A DNA stretch of 64,000 nucleotides from Paracoccaceae bacterium (GTDB lineage: Bacteria > Pseudomonadota > Alphaproteobacteria > Rhodobacterales > Rhodobacteraceae), in assembly GCA_019911965.1 (NCBI GenBank), contig JAIOJF010000038.1, positions 1-64,000 on the forward strand, given 5' to 3'. Below the pieces are notes generated by a model. That model saw only the letters and a program-made list of their open reading frames with translations. It was not told the DNA's origin and made no database searches. Positions 32,828-40,681 of the stretch are shown here, piece after piece (within the stretch, counting starts at the first letter, position 1; the number at the start of each line of letters is the position of its first letter). The translations under genes were made by a program, and so were the position numbers.

Positions 32828-33375
32828 TAAAGCGAGATTTGGAAAAGGCTGGCAACACGACGGCTGTCAAAACAAAGCGCACGCCTCCGGCGCTGAAATT
32901 GCAGGAACGTGCTGACGGTGGGGTGGACGCTGCTTGTTCCGGAGACTTTGAAAGTCTGGTGAAGGCCATCGGCAACGAGCGGGTCGCACAGGAACTTTTG
33001 AAGCAGTTGTCGGCTCTCGGTTCACAAGGCCGACGAATAGACGAACATGTTTCAAACTTCGGGCTGGGATTTGTCGATGCCATGCAGCCCAAGGATGCAG
33101 TCGAAGCGTTATTGTTGGCCCAGATGGCTGTGATACATCAAGCAACAATGATGATGGCTCGGCAACTCAATCATGTTGATAGCATCCCACAACAGGATTC
33201 AGCGGAGCGGGCGTTGAACAAGCTGGGTCGAACTTTCGCGGCGCAGGTGGATACGCTGAAACGCTATCGCTCGAAAGGGCAACAGACGGTGCGGATTGAG
33301 CGTGTGACAGTGCAGGAAGGCGGACAAGCTGTCGTCGGAAACGTTAGCCACGGGGGGGGTGATAATGAAACCTGA
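32824..33375 (+). CDS. Conserved phage-element hypothetical protein
   Basis: 183 residues. Its C terminus (QDSAERALNKLGRTFAAQVDTLKRYRSKGQQTVRIERVTVQEGGQAVVGNVSHGG) belongs to a small family found in proteobacterial prophages and islands, usually just upstream of an HGGxT protein as here. The middle is helical (DAVEALLLAQMAVIHQATMMMARQLNHVD). It overlaps both neighbouring genes. No catalytic motif seen; function unknown. Confidence 0.65.
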   Translation: MIKRDLEKAGNTTAVKTKRTPPALKLQERADGGVDAACSGDFESLVKAIGNERVAQELLKQLSALGSQGRRIDEHVSNFGLGFVDAMQPKDAVEALLLAQMAVIHQATMMMARQLNHVDSIPQQDSAERALNKLGRTFAAQVDTLKRYRSKGQQTVRIERVTVQEGGQAVVGNVSHGGGDNET

Positions 33376-33622
33376 CGCTTACCCCATGCACTGCGCGCCT
33401 CGATGCACCGCGAAATCCAAACGCACAGGCCAGCCATGCCGTGCGCCTGCCGTTCGAGGGTGGACCGTTTGTCGGATGCATGGCGTGCGCGGCGGAGCAA
33501 AATCGGGCAAGGCTCATCCAAATTGGAAACATGGGGGGCGGACTCGTGATGTCGTTGCGGCGCGGAAATTCGTCAACGATCTAATCCGTGAATTGCGTGA
33601 GACAGAGCGATTGATGGAATAA
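33365..33622 (+). CDS. HGGxT-motif small zinc-binding-like protein
   Basis: 85 residues. CAPRCTAKSKRTGQPCRAPAVRGWTVCRMHG holds a Cys/His set (C-C...C...H) suited to zinc binding, followed by HPNWKHGGRTRDVVAARKFVNDLIREL, the HGGxT motif. Small proteins of this kind are common in alphaproteobacterial phages and islands. The ATG at 33365 follows an in-frame GTG at 33359 and overlaps the previous gene. It is the last gene of the overlapping operon. Confidence 0.7.
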   Translation: MKPDAYPMHCAPRCTAKSKRTGQPCRAPAVRGWTVCRMHGVRGGAKSGKAHPNWKHGGRTRDVVAARKFVNDLIRELRETERLME

Positions 33623-33731
33623 AGTAGATTGGCCTCTATGGCAGTCTCCGTCCCTTACAAGCAGTTTCTTCTTATTGTGGTTTGCAAGATATGGTTCTGC
33701 TACGTCGTAGGCTGGCAAGGGAGGCATCACA

Positions 33732-35294
33732 ATGGACAACCGCTTGAAAGCAATCCTTCAGCAGGAGGAAACCGGAACAGCCGTTGTTCCTGAAGTCAGT
33801 ATTGAAACCATGGTGGAAATGTGGACCAGCGCAGGCCGCACAGAATGCCCGCTGGATAGCAAGCACATTATTTCAACGATTTTGAAGACGGGAAGTCCGG
33901 GGAAACAAGCCGTGGCGCTCAATCTCTGGGGGGGATTTGTTACCCGGGAAGTGTTCGAGCTGATGGTGAAAAGCGCCGAAAAGTACAAAGCAAATCGGTA
34001 CGCTCTGCTAAGCAACACACGGCTTGATTGGTGCGACATGACGTCCTTCGACAGAAAAAACGTCGTCTCCCGGCTAATTTTCACACCAGACACATTGTCT
34101 CAAACCGAGCAAATAACAGCGGAAATACAAACCGACTTGGACGATGGGATATTGGTGGCGGCAAGAAACCCATACATGGACCGAAGCCTGATTGCGGACT
34201 TCATCAGAGGCAGTGAACCTTTCGAAGCCATCCCCATAGAAACCCGCCAAATTGTCGCAAGGCATGCCCTCACAGTTAAATACGAGAGGCAACCTGCATA
34301 TCCGGGCCAGGACATGCCATCGCACTACGAGATGAATTTCAGCAAGCCGACAGAGGCGCTGTTTTCCATGATCCGCAAGGGAGAGATCAAAAATCCACGT
34401 GTGTGGTTTCCAGCCCTCATCAAAAGCCCTTGGTCTTTCAGCATCGACAGTAAGGAATGGTTATCGCCTGAAGTGGCCGAAGAATTGGGTGATTTCTCGC
34501 ACTCGGAAGCAACAGGGAACCCAGCGCATCGAAACTTCATCGACTGGATGCTGAATTGGGCGTCTGAAGAACCGTTGGATTGTGGAGCCGACGATTGCAA
34601 CAGAACTACCTTTGACAGGGGTTCGTTTGCTGTGTCTGCCATATCTTGTGCACTGGGGCATCACGGTTTTAACGACGAGTTTCGCAGCAAGCTAAAGGAA
34701 AGCAAAAACAACTGGGTTGGACGTGCAGCTTATTATTCTTTCCTCATCGACCAATTTGCTAAAGGCGACCGCGCCAAGAATGCATATAAACTCCTTCTAC
34801 GTGAACTGACTGAGGCTGAAAAAAAAGATGCAACCGTTCTGGTGCGGGCGATGTCTTGCAGCCATGACCTGGTATCTTTTGACTATGTTGAGCTTGCTGG
34901 TTTGGACGAAAATGCTGTTGAGAATGTATCTGCGTCACTCAGAAAACACATGGATGCTCTGGCATGTGGCTTTGGCGATTTCAATTCGGCGCTTTCAGAC
35001 TCATCAAGTCGCGCAAATGACTCCGATAATGAGTTTCACGAAAACGAGCTTCTGTCTGCAATCAAAAAGAATGAAAAGTGGGCAGGCTTAGAGGTGGCTG
35101 TGTCCGTCGCTTTCTGCGCGACAATATCTTGGGGGCAAGGTTTGCCAGATGAGAGCAGCACATTGCTTCTGGCCGCTGGCCTTATTGCTGGCCTTCTTCT
35201 TTATTCAAGTCGGCGCATCGAAACCTTGCTCTTGAAGTCTGAACTCCGCGATTTGAGAAGGTATGGCTCCCGCATGTACGACAGGAAGCCATGA
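33732..35294 (+). CDS. Large cargo protein of unknown function with C-terminal membrane hairpin
   Basis: 520 residues, no recognised family. The first 440 residues look helical and soluble. Near 455-495 come two hydrophobic segments, VAVSVAFCATISWG and STLLLAAGLIAGLLLYSS, followed by a basic helix RRIETLLLKSELRDLRRYGS. So the bulk would be cytoplasmic on a membrane hairpin. It has its own strong ribosome site (AAGGGAGG), a 109-base upstream gap, and visibly lower GC than the operon before it, so it is an independent acquisition. Its place between the replication operon and the tRNA end is where satellites carry defence or fitness genes; defence function is only a hypothesis. Confidence 0.7.
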   Translation: MDNRLKAILQQEETGTAVVPEVSIETMVEMWTSAGRTECPLDSKHIISTILKTGSPGKQAVALNLWGGFVTREVFELMVKSAEKYKANRYALLSNTRLDWCDMTSFDRKNVVSRLIFTPDTLSQTEQITAEIQTDLDDGILVAARNPYMDRSLIADFIRGSEPFEAIPIETRQIVARHALTVKYERQPAYPGQDMPSHYEMNFSKPTEALFSMIRKGEIKNPRVWFPALIKSPWSFSIDSKEWLSPEVAEELGDFSHSEATGNPAHRNFIDWMLNWASEEPLDCGADDCNRTTFDRGSFAVSAISCALGHHGFNDEFRSKLKESKNNWVGRAAYYSFLIDQFAKGDRAKNAYKLLLRELTEAEKKDATVLVRAMSCSHDLVSFDYVELAGLDENAVENVSASLRKHMDALACGFGDFNSALSDSSSRANDSDNEFHENELLSAIKKNEKWAGLEVAVSVAFCATISWGQGLPDESSTLLLAAGLIAGLLLYSSRRIETLLLKSELRDLRRYGSRMYDRKP

Positions 35295-35341
35295 ATAAAG
35301 CCGCCAATGAATACGCCCGTCTTCCGGGGTAGTCCGCGTCA

Positions 35342-35366
35342 AGGTGGGGGATAGAACGGGGGATGC
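35342..35366. repeat. Right terminal G-rich repeat, candidate integrase arm site
   Basis: Same arrangement and orientation as 26267-26291: AGGTGGGGGATA, a different four-base spacer, GGGGGATGC. It lies about 45 bases inside the right att core. Confidence 0.65.
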
Positions 35367-35410
35367 GATTTTTACTTATATTGCAAAATCAATGACTTAA
35401 CTATGAAAAA

Positions 35411-35424
35411 TGGCAGTCCCTAGG
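35411..35424. repeat. Right att core inside tRNA-Glu
   Basis: TGGCAGTCCCTAGG, the encoded CCA, acceptor and part of the T arm of the tRNA, matching 26136-26149. Confidence 0.85.
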
Positions 35425-35485
35425 GGAATCGAACCCCTCTTTCCAGGTTGAAAACCTGGCGTCCTAACCGATAGACGAAGGGACC
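35411..35485 (-). tRNA. tRNA-Glu (TTC)
   Basis: 75 bases on the minus strand with encoded CCA. Anticodon stem CCAGG/CCTGG, loop TTTTCAA, anticodon TTC. Acceptor GGTCCCT pairs with AGGGACT, again with a G-U first pair, and the T loop is TTCGATT. The gene is intact, so insertion of the element duplicated rather than destroyed its 3' end. Confidence 0.95.
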
Positions 35486-35503
35486 GCACGGTTGGTGGAG
35501 CGC

Positions 35504-35532
35504 CTTTTAGTCGCTGCCAGCAGGGCGCGCAA
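35504..35532 (-). promoter_or_regulatory. Promoter of tRNA-Glu
   Basis: Minus strand TTGCGC (35532-35527) and TAAAAG (35509-35504) with a 17-base spacer, about 18 bases before the tRNA 5' end. Confidence 0.55.
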
Positions 35533-35559
35533 GGGGGTAAATCGCAGTTTTCGCCAGAT

Positions 35560-37329
35560 TCACGCACCCGCCCGGGCGGCATCTTCCAGGCGCAGTTTCG
35601 CCTTGCGCCGGCCACCCCAATTGTCGATTTCCAGCCGCCCGGCGACGTGGAACAACCCGCCATCCTGCGCTGACAGCAAAGGCCCGAGCGGGCCGTCGAA
35701 GGCGCGAAAGGCGATGGCGTCAAGCCGACCGCCCGCGCCGTCCAGCGTCAGGCGCAAATGGTTCTCGCCGGCCCGTTTCGCGAAGGTCACCCGCACCGAT
35801 GGCAGGGCGAAGCGCGGTGCCGGGGCGCCTGCGCCGTAGGGCCCGGCGCGCTCCAGCAGGTCGATCAGGTCGGGCGTGGCGGCGGCGGGCATCAGCGTGC
35901 CGTCCAGCTTCAAATCAGCCGCGCCGCCGCGTCCAGCGCCCTGCGCCGCCAGCAATTCGGACAGGCGCGCCATCGCCGGCGCGAGCATGGCACGGGTCAG
36001 GCTGAGGCCCGCCGCCATCCGGTGCCCACCGCCGCGTGTCAGCAGGCCCTCACCGGCCAGCCGTGCAATGGCGCTGCCAAGATCGACGCCACTGACCGAG
36101 CGGCCCGAGCCCTTTCCCTCGTCACCGTCGAAACCGATCACCACGGCGGGGCGGTTGGCGGCCTCTTTCAGGCGCGAGGCGACGATGCCGACCACGCCGG
36201 GATGCCAGCCCTCGCCTGCCGCCCAGACCAGCGGCGCATCGAGCCCGCGCGCCTCGGCCTCGGCCATCGCCTGCAGGCGGACCTGCTCCTCGATCTCGCG
36301 GCGTTCGCTGTTCAGATGGTCCAGCCGTTCGGCCAGTGCCGCCGCCTCGTGCGGATCGGTCGTTGCCAGCAGCCGCGCCCCCAGATCGGCCTGACCGATC
36401 CGCCCGCCGGCATTGATCCGCGGCCCCAGCAGGAAGCCCAGGTGATAGGTGCTTGGTGCCGCGTCCAGCCGGGCGATATCGGCCAATGCCGTCAGCCCGA
36501 TGCGCGCGCGCCCCGCCATCACCGTCAGGCCGCGCTGCACCAGGGCCCGGTTCAGCCCGACCAAAGGGGCCACATCCGCCACCGTCGCCAGCGCCACCAG
36601 ATCCAGCATCGCCATCAGATCGGGTGTCCGGCCACCGGCATGGCGGCTTGCCCGGTTCACCGCCACCAGCAGCAGGAACACCACACCAGCGGCGCAAAGA
36701 TAGCCAAGCGGGCTGGTCTCGTCCTGCCGGTTTGGATTGACCACGGCAAAGGTCGGCGGCAGGGTTTCGCCGCCCAGATGATGATCCAGCACGATCACAT
36801 CCACCGGCGCGGCAGCGGCAACCGGTTCATGCGACAGGGTTCCGCAATCGACGCAGACGATCAGGTCGTGGCTGGCGGCCAGCTTGCGCATCGCCGCCTC
36901 GTTCGGGCCATAGCCTTCCTCGATCCGGTCGGGCACGTAAAGCGTTGCGCCGTGGCCTGCCTCGCGCAGCCATGTCAGCAACAAAGCCGCCGAAGCGCCG
37001 CCATCGACATCGTAATCGGCAAATATCGCGATCCGCTGGCGTTTGGTGACGGCCTGCAGGAAGCGCGCGGCGGCACGGTCCATGTCGCGCAGATGCGAGG
37101 GGTCCGGCATCAGATCGCGCAAGGCGGGCGTCAGGAAGGCCTCTGCCGCATCCGGTGCGACATCGCGCGCCGCCAGCACCTGGCACAATTGCGCCGGCAA
37201 TCCGGTGGCCTGCACCAGCGCCTCGGCACGGCGTTCGCGCCCGGCATCCGGGCCGATCCAGCGCCGCCCGGTGGCCGATTGTGCAACCCCGAGATAGGCT
37301 GCCTCGCCCGTTGGCATGGTGTCGGTCAT
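35560..37329 (-). CDS. recJ: Single-stranded-DNA exonuclease RecJ
   Basis: 589 residues, usual length. DHH/DHHA1 nuclease that degrades 5' ends of single-stranded DNA in RecF-pathway repair and mismatch repair. Motifs: IFADYDVDGGASAALLL, CVDCGTL, DVIVLDHHLGGE, GPRINAGGRIG, and DHHA1 region WHPGVVGIVASRLKE...GSGRSVSGVDLGSAIARL...GGGHRMAAG. The C terminus (RLEIDNWGGRRKAKLRLED) is the OB fold. It stands 54 bases downstream of hom and is read in the same direction. Confidence 0.96.
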   Translation of the reverse strand: MTDTMPTGEAAYLGVAQSATGRRWIGPDAGRERRAEALVQATGLPAQLCQVLAARDVAPDAAEAFLTPALRDLMPDPSHLRDMDRAAARFLQAVTKRQRIAIFADYDVDGGASAALLLTWLREAGHGATLYVPDRIEEGYGPNEAAMRKLAASHDLIVCVDCGTLSHEPVAAAAPVDVIVLDHHLGGETLPPTFAVVNPNRQDETSPLGYLCAAGVVFLLLVAVNRASRHAGGRTPDLMAMLDLVALATVADVAPLVGLNRALVQRGLTVMAGRARIGLTALADIARLDAAPSTYHLGFLLGPRINAGGRIGQADLGARLLATTDPHEAAALAERLDHLNSERREIEEQVRLQAMAEAEARGLDAPLVWAAGEGWHPGVVGIVASRLKEAANRPAVVIGFDGDEGKGSGRSVSGVDLGSAIARLAGEGLLTRGGGHRMAAGLSLTRAMLAPAMARLSELLAAQGAGRGGAADLKLDGTLMPAAATPDLIDLLERAGPYGAGAPAPRFALPSVRVTFAKRAGENHLRLTLDGAGGRLDAIAFRAFDGPLGPLLSAQDGGLFHVAGRLEIDNWGGRRKAKLRLEDAARAGA

Positions 37330-37383
37330 CTGTCCTGCGCCTCGTTTCCCCGCACCGGCCCGTTGCGGGCACGCGCAGGGGCC

Positions 37384-38670
37384 TCAGACCTCTTCGATGC
37401 GGATGGCGACCGGGTGTTCCAGCGTCACGCCGGTGGCCACGATACCCTCGATCGCATGATCCAGTTCGGCGCGGCTGGTCTTGTGGGTGACCATCAGCAC
37501 CGGTGCGGCGGTATCGCGGTGGCTGTACTGGCGCATCCGGTCGATCGACACACCTGCATCGGCCAGTGCCCCTGTGATCTTGTGCAACACGCCCGGCGCA
37601 TCCTTCAGCGTCAGCCGCAGGTAGAACGCCGCCGGGGTCGCGGCCTGGGCGGGCTGAACGTCAACCAGCGAGGCCGCCTTCTGCCCGAAGGTCGACAGCC
37701 GGAAGCCGCGGGCGATATCCATCACGTCGCCCATCACCGCGCTGGCGGTCGGGCCTTCGCCGGCACCGGCACCGCGCAGCACCACCTGGCCGACCGAATC
37801 GCCTTCGATCACCACCATGTTTGTGGCCGCCTGCAACTGGCCGAGCGGCGAATCGGCCGGCACGAGGCAGGGCTGCATCCGCTGCTCCAGCCCCCGCCCG
37901 GTCAGCCGCGCCACGCCCAGTAGCTTGATGCGAAACCCCATATCGGCAGCCTGTTCGATGTCGGTGATCGAAATCCGCTGGATGCCCTCAAGCTGCACGC
38001 CGTCGAAATTGACCCTCGTGCCGAAGGCAATCGACGCCAGCAGCGCCAGCTTGTGCCCGGCATCGATACCGCCGACATCGAGGTTCGGATCGGCTTCCAG
38101 ATAACCCAGCGCCTGGGCATCCGCGAAGACCTGATCGTAGGCGACATGTTCGTTTTCCATCCGCGTCAGGATGTAGTTGCAGGTGCCGTTCATCACCCCC
38201 ATCACGCGGCGGATGCGGTTGCCGGCCAGCCCTTCGGTCAGCGCCTTGATCACCGGGATGCCGCCGGCCACCGCCGCCTCGAAACGCAGCGCCACATTGG
38301 CGGCCTCGGCGGCTTCGGCCAACGCCTGGCCATATACCGCCAGCATTGCCTTGTTGGCGGTGACGACATGCTTGCCGGCGGCAATCGCGGCTTCGGTGGC
38401 GGCCTTGGCCGGGCCATCCTCGCCACCCATCAGTTCGACGAAAACGTCGATATCGTCGCGCGTGGCCAGTACCACCGGATCATCCACCCAGGCGTAGCCC
38501 GACAGATCGACGCCCCGATCACGGCTGCGCGAACGGGCGGAAACGGCGGCGATCTCGACCGGTCGTCCGGCGCGCGCCGCCAGCAGGTCGGCATGGTTCT
38601 GCACGATGCGGATGACGCCGACGCCAACAGTGCCAAGGCCGGCCAGTCCGAGACGCAGGGGTTTGCTCAT
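37384..38670 (-). CDS. hom: Homoserine dehydrogenase
   Basis: 428 residues. NAD(P)-dependent reduction of aspartate semialdehyde to homoserine on the path to Thr and Met. Seen: LGLAGLGTVGVGVIRIV Rossmann start, VTANKAMLAVYG, MNGTCNYILTRM, EADPNLDVGGIDAGHKLALLASIAFG, and a C-terminal ACT domain (LRLTLKDAPGVLHKITGALADAGVSIDRM) for feedback by threonine. ATG at 38670 has GGAG seven bases upstream and is preferred to the ATG at 38688. Confidence 0.96.
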   Translation of the reverse strand: MSKPLRLGLAGLGTVGVGVIRIVQNHADLLAARAGRPVEIAAVSARSRSRDRGVDLSGYAWVDDPVVLATRDDIDVFVELMGGEDGPAKAATEAAIAAGKHVVTANKAMLAVYGQALAEAAEAANVALRFEAAVAGGIPVIKALTEGLAGNRIRRVMGVMNGTCNYILTRMENEHVAYDQVFADAQALGYLEADPNLDVGGIDAGHKLALLASIAFGTRVNFDGVQLEGIQRISITDIEQAADMGFRIKLLGVARLTGRGLEQRMQPCLVPADSPLGQLQAATNMVVIEGDSVGQVVLRGAGAGEGPTASAVMGDVMDIARGFRLSTFGQKAASLVDVQPAQAATPAAFYLRLTLKDAPGVLHKITGALADAGVSIDRMRQYSHRDTAAPVLMVTHKTSRAELDHAIEGIVATGVTLEHPVAIRIEEV

Positions 38671-38750
38671 GGCAGGCTCCGTTTGCATGGCTTCGATTGC
38701 TGCGTCTGTTATCGGGAAAATCGGGCTTGCGCAACGCCGCCTTGGCGGAG

Positions 38751-39041
38751 CTAGCGGCGCGCGGTGCGCAGCCGGTCCTGGGCGATCTCGATCGGGGCCT
38801 GCAACAGCAGGGCGCGCTGGCGCAGACGCTGGGCGCGATAGTTGAGCGCACGAATCTCCGCCGCGGCACGTTCAAAATCCGCCGGGTCGGCATCGAGGAT
38901 CATCGCGGTCGGCAGAAAGTCCGGCCAGGGCGTATCGCGGGCGCTGGCCTCGAATCGCGGTTCGATCTCCGGGAAACCGGGGGCACAACCGGCAACAAGC
39001 GCGGCAAACAGGAACGGGGCGACGTATCGCAGGCGGTGCAT
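38751..39041 (-). CDS. Small predicted lipoprotein
   Basis: 96 residues. N terminus MHRLRYVAPFLFAALVAGCAP is a lipoprotein signal with lipobox LVAGC. The mature part has no recognised domain; after a short Pro-rich start it forms a helix, DFERAAAEIRALNYRAQRLRQRALLLQAPI, probably coiled coil. Such proteins upstream of hom are found in Rhodobacteraceae. The first ATG of the frame at 39116 would delete the signal, so 39041 is used. Confidence 0.7.
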   Translation of the reverse strand: MHRLRYVAPFLFAALVAGCAPGFPEIEPRFEASARDTPWPDFLPTAMILDADPADFERAAAEIRALNYRAQRLRQRALLLQAPIEIAQDRLRTARR

Positions 39042-39194
39042 GGGCGGAAAACTCGTGGCAGCGAGCGGTCGTTGACTGACCCCGGCCAGCCTAGGGCGTT
39101 GCGCCTGAGTCGCCAAGGCTTTGGAAAAAAATACTTATCCACAGGCTGGGAAATGAACAGGTGTTCATATAAACTGGCACCGGGAGGAGCCCTG

Positions 39195-39782
39195 ATGGCC
39201 CGCAAGACCGGTTCAAAATCCGAGATCACCGGCCCGCGCATCCGCGAGGCGGCGCTCAGCCTGTTCGCGCAGCAAGGCTACGCGGCGGTGTCGATGCGCC
39301 AGATCGCGCGCGCCGTCGGGGTGCAGGCGGGGGCGCTGTATCTTTACACCAGCGACAAGCAAAGCCTGCTGTTCGATCTGATGCGCGATCACATGGATGG
39401 CCTGCTGGCGGCCTCGGCGGCCGAGCCGAAGGCGGCGACGCCGCTTGATCGGTTGCAGCAATTCACCCGGTTCCACATCCTTTATCATCTGGAACGCCCC
39501 GATGCGGTGTTCGTGTCCTACATGGAATTGCGCAACCTGAACCCGGAGAATTTCGCGGCGATCGAGGGTTTGCGGCGGCAATACGAACAGACGCTGGAGG
39601 CGATCCTGAAAGACGGCCTTGCCGAGGGCGTGTTCCGCCTGCCCGATACCAAGCTGGCGACGCTGGCGCTGATTGCCATGCTGACTGGTGTCAATACCTG
39701 GTACCGGCAGGGCGGGCGGCTTGGCCCGGATAAAATCGCCAGCATCTACTGGGACATGGTGCGCAAGGCAGTAGCGGCCTGA
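39195..39782 (+). CDS. TetR/AcrR family regulator
   Basis: 195 residues. N-terminal DNA-binding domain ITGPRIREAALSLFAQQGYAAVSMRQIARAVGVQAGALYLYTSDKQSLLFDLM is canonical TetR. The C-terminal ligand domain has LERPDAVFVSYMELRNLNPENF, a pattern found in fatty-acid and degradation-pathway regulators. GGAGGAGC before the ATG at 39195 fixes the start. Neighbours do not reveal its target: a lipoprotein on one side, a HAD phosphatase convergent on the other. Confidence 0.9.
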   Translation: MARKTGSKSEITGPRIREAALSLFAQQGYAAVSMRQIARAVGVQAGALYLYTSDKQSLLFDLMRDHMDGLLAASAAEPKAATPLDRLQQFTRFHILYHLERPDAVFVSYMELRNLNPENFAAIEGLRRQYEQTLEAILKDGLAEGVFRLPDTKLATLALIAMLTGVNTWYRQGGRLGPDKIASIYWDMVRKAVAA

Positions 39783-39795
39783 CAGCGCCGCAATC

Positions 39796-40575
39796 TCAGG
39801 CGGCCTGCACCGCCATACCGGTCGCCTGACCGTGGATGCTGCGCAGGGCGGCCAGCGACATATGCCCGCCCGGCGGCGGCATGCCGTCCAGCACCGCAAA
39901 AGGTGCCGCCGGATGACCGAGATCGGAGATCACCAGCCGCGCCCCGACAAACCGGTCCGCCAGCGTATAGAGGCTGGGGGCGGCGATCACGCACAAGCCA
40001 AGGCTGGCTGCCGCCGCCACGCCACGCGCGCTGTCGTCAACGGCGGCGATTGAACTTGCAGGCAGGCCCAGCCGTTCCAGCGTGCGGCGATAGGCCTGCA
40101 CCGGCGAGGTGCCTTGCAGATCCTCGGCACTGACGCTGGCGGACAGGGCATCGAGCATCTCGCGGCCGAACCGGTTGAACAGAAGGATTTCCGCCTCGGC
40201 CCTTGGGCCGGTGGAACAGAGCGCCAGGCGCACCCCTTCCGACAGCGCCTCGGCCATCAAGCGGGCGACGCCGGGGCGCAGCGGGGCCGCCCCTGCCTCA
40301 AGCAGGCCAAGATAGATATCATTGGCACGCCGCGGGATACGTTCCAGCCAGCCGTTGCGTTCCAGCCGGTTGAACATTTCGGGATGCCGCATCGCGGTGT
40401 AATATTCCAGTTCCGCACCCGGCAGGTCACAGGCCATGACCTGCGCATAGACGGCCCGGTTCCAGACCCAATCCAGCCCGACCTCGGTAAATGCCTGGTT
40501 AAAGGCGGCGCGGCGCACATCGGCGGTTTCCGCCAGTGTTCCGTCAACATCAAAGACAATGGCCTTGAGCGTCAT
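39796..40575 (-). CDS. HAD-superfamily hydrolase, CbbY-like
   Basis: 259 residues. Motif I IVFDVDGTLAET, motif II LALCSTGPRAEAE, and motif IV AVDDSARGVAAAASLGL of the HAD phosphatase fold, with a helical cap (residues 18-90) of the CbbY/beta-phosphoglucomutase type. It probably dephosphorylates a sugar phosphate; in CbbY this is xylulose-1,5-bisphosphate, but no rubisco genes are here. Extra 50 residues follow motif IV. ATG at 40575 chosen as the family begins directly with motif I. Confidence 0.85.
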   Translation of the reverse strand: MTLKAIVFDVDGTLAETADVRRAAFNQAFTEVGLDWVWNRAVYAQVMACDLPGAELEYYTAMRHPEMFNRLERNGWLERIPRRANDIYLGLLEAGAAPLRPGVARLMAEALSEGVRLALCSTGPRAEAEILLFNRFGREMLDALSASVSAEDLQGTSPVQAYRRTLERLGLPASSIAAVDDSARGVAAAASLGLCVIAAPSLYTLADRFVGARLVISDLGHPAAPFAVLDGMPPPGGHMSLAALRSIHGQATGMAVQAA

Positions 40576-40642
40576 TCTAACCCCCTGAACGGATGTAGCT
40601 GCAAAGCCAGACTGCACCGCCGAGGGTTAAGACAGGGTTACC

Positions 40643-40664
40643 GGGGCCAAAACCGCATGGCCCC
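40643..40664 (-). terminator. Possible terminator after glyA
   Basis: GGGGCC/GGCCCC stem with a 10-base loop, 18 bases beyond the glyA stop. A T run is missing, so it is a weak rho-independent site at best. Confidence 0.35.
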
Positions 40665-40681
40665 GCCCCGGAACGCGCCGA

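Larger units (their letters stand above)
26136..35424. mobile_element. Integrative element in tRNA-Glu (about 9.3 kb, P4-type integrase)
   Basis: Bounded by a 14-base direct repeat (26136-26149 and 35411-35424), the right copy being the 3' end of an intact tRNA-Glu. It holds a P4-type integrase at the left end, AlpA, a run of overlapping plus-strand genes for replication-like functions, and a low-GC cargo gene at the right end. There are no terminase, capsid, portal, relaxase or type IV secretion genes, so the element must rely on a helper or move only by excision and replication. It resembles phage-satellite or mobilisable islands more than a prophage. Confidence 0.85.

Noticed and set aside
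33639-33646. A third copy of the start of the att core (TGGCAGTC) inside the element
   Set aside because: Only 8 bases agree before it diverges; chance level in this length of sequence.
26136-35424. An integrative conjugative element
   Set aside because: No relaxase, coupling protein or type IV secretion genes between the att cores.
37010-37030. RecJ motif DVDGGAS instead of the usual DVDGATS as a possible loss of function
   Set aside because: The aspartates are intact, and the extra Gly is a small change likely to be normal in this group.
35758-37923. A 721-codon open frame opposite to recJ
   Set aside because: Shadow of a GC-rich gene. No ribosome site or family match, and recJ has all motifs on the other strand.
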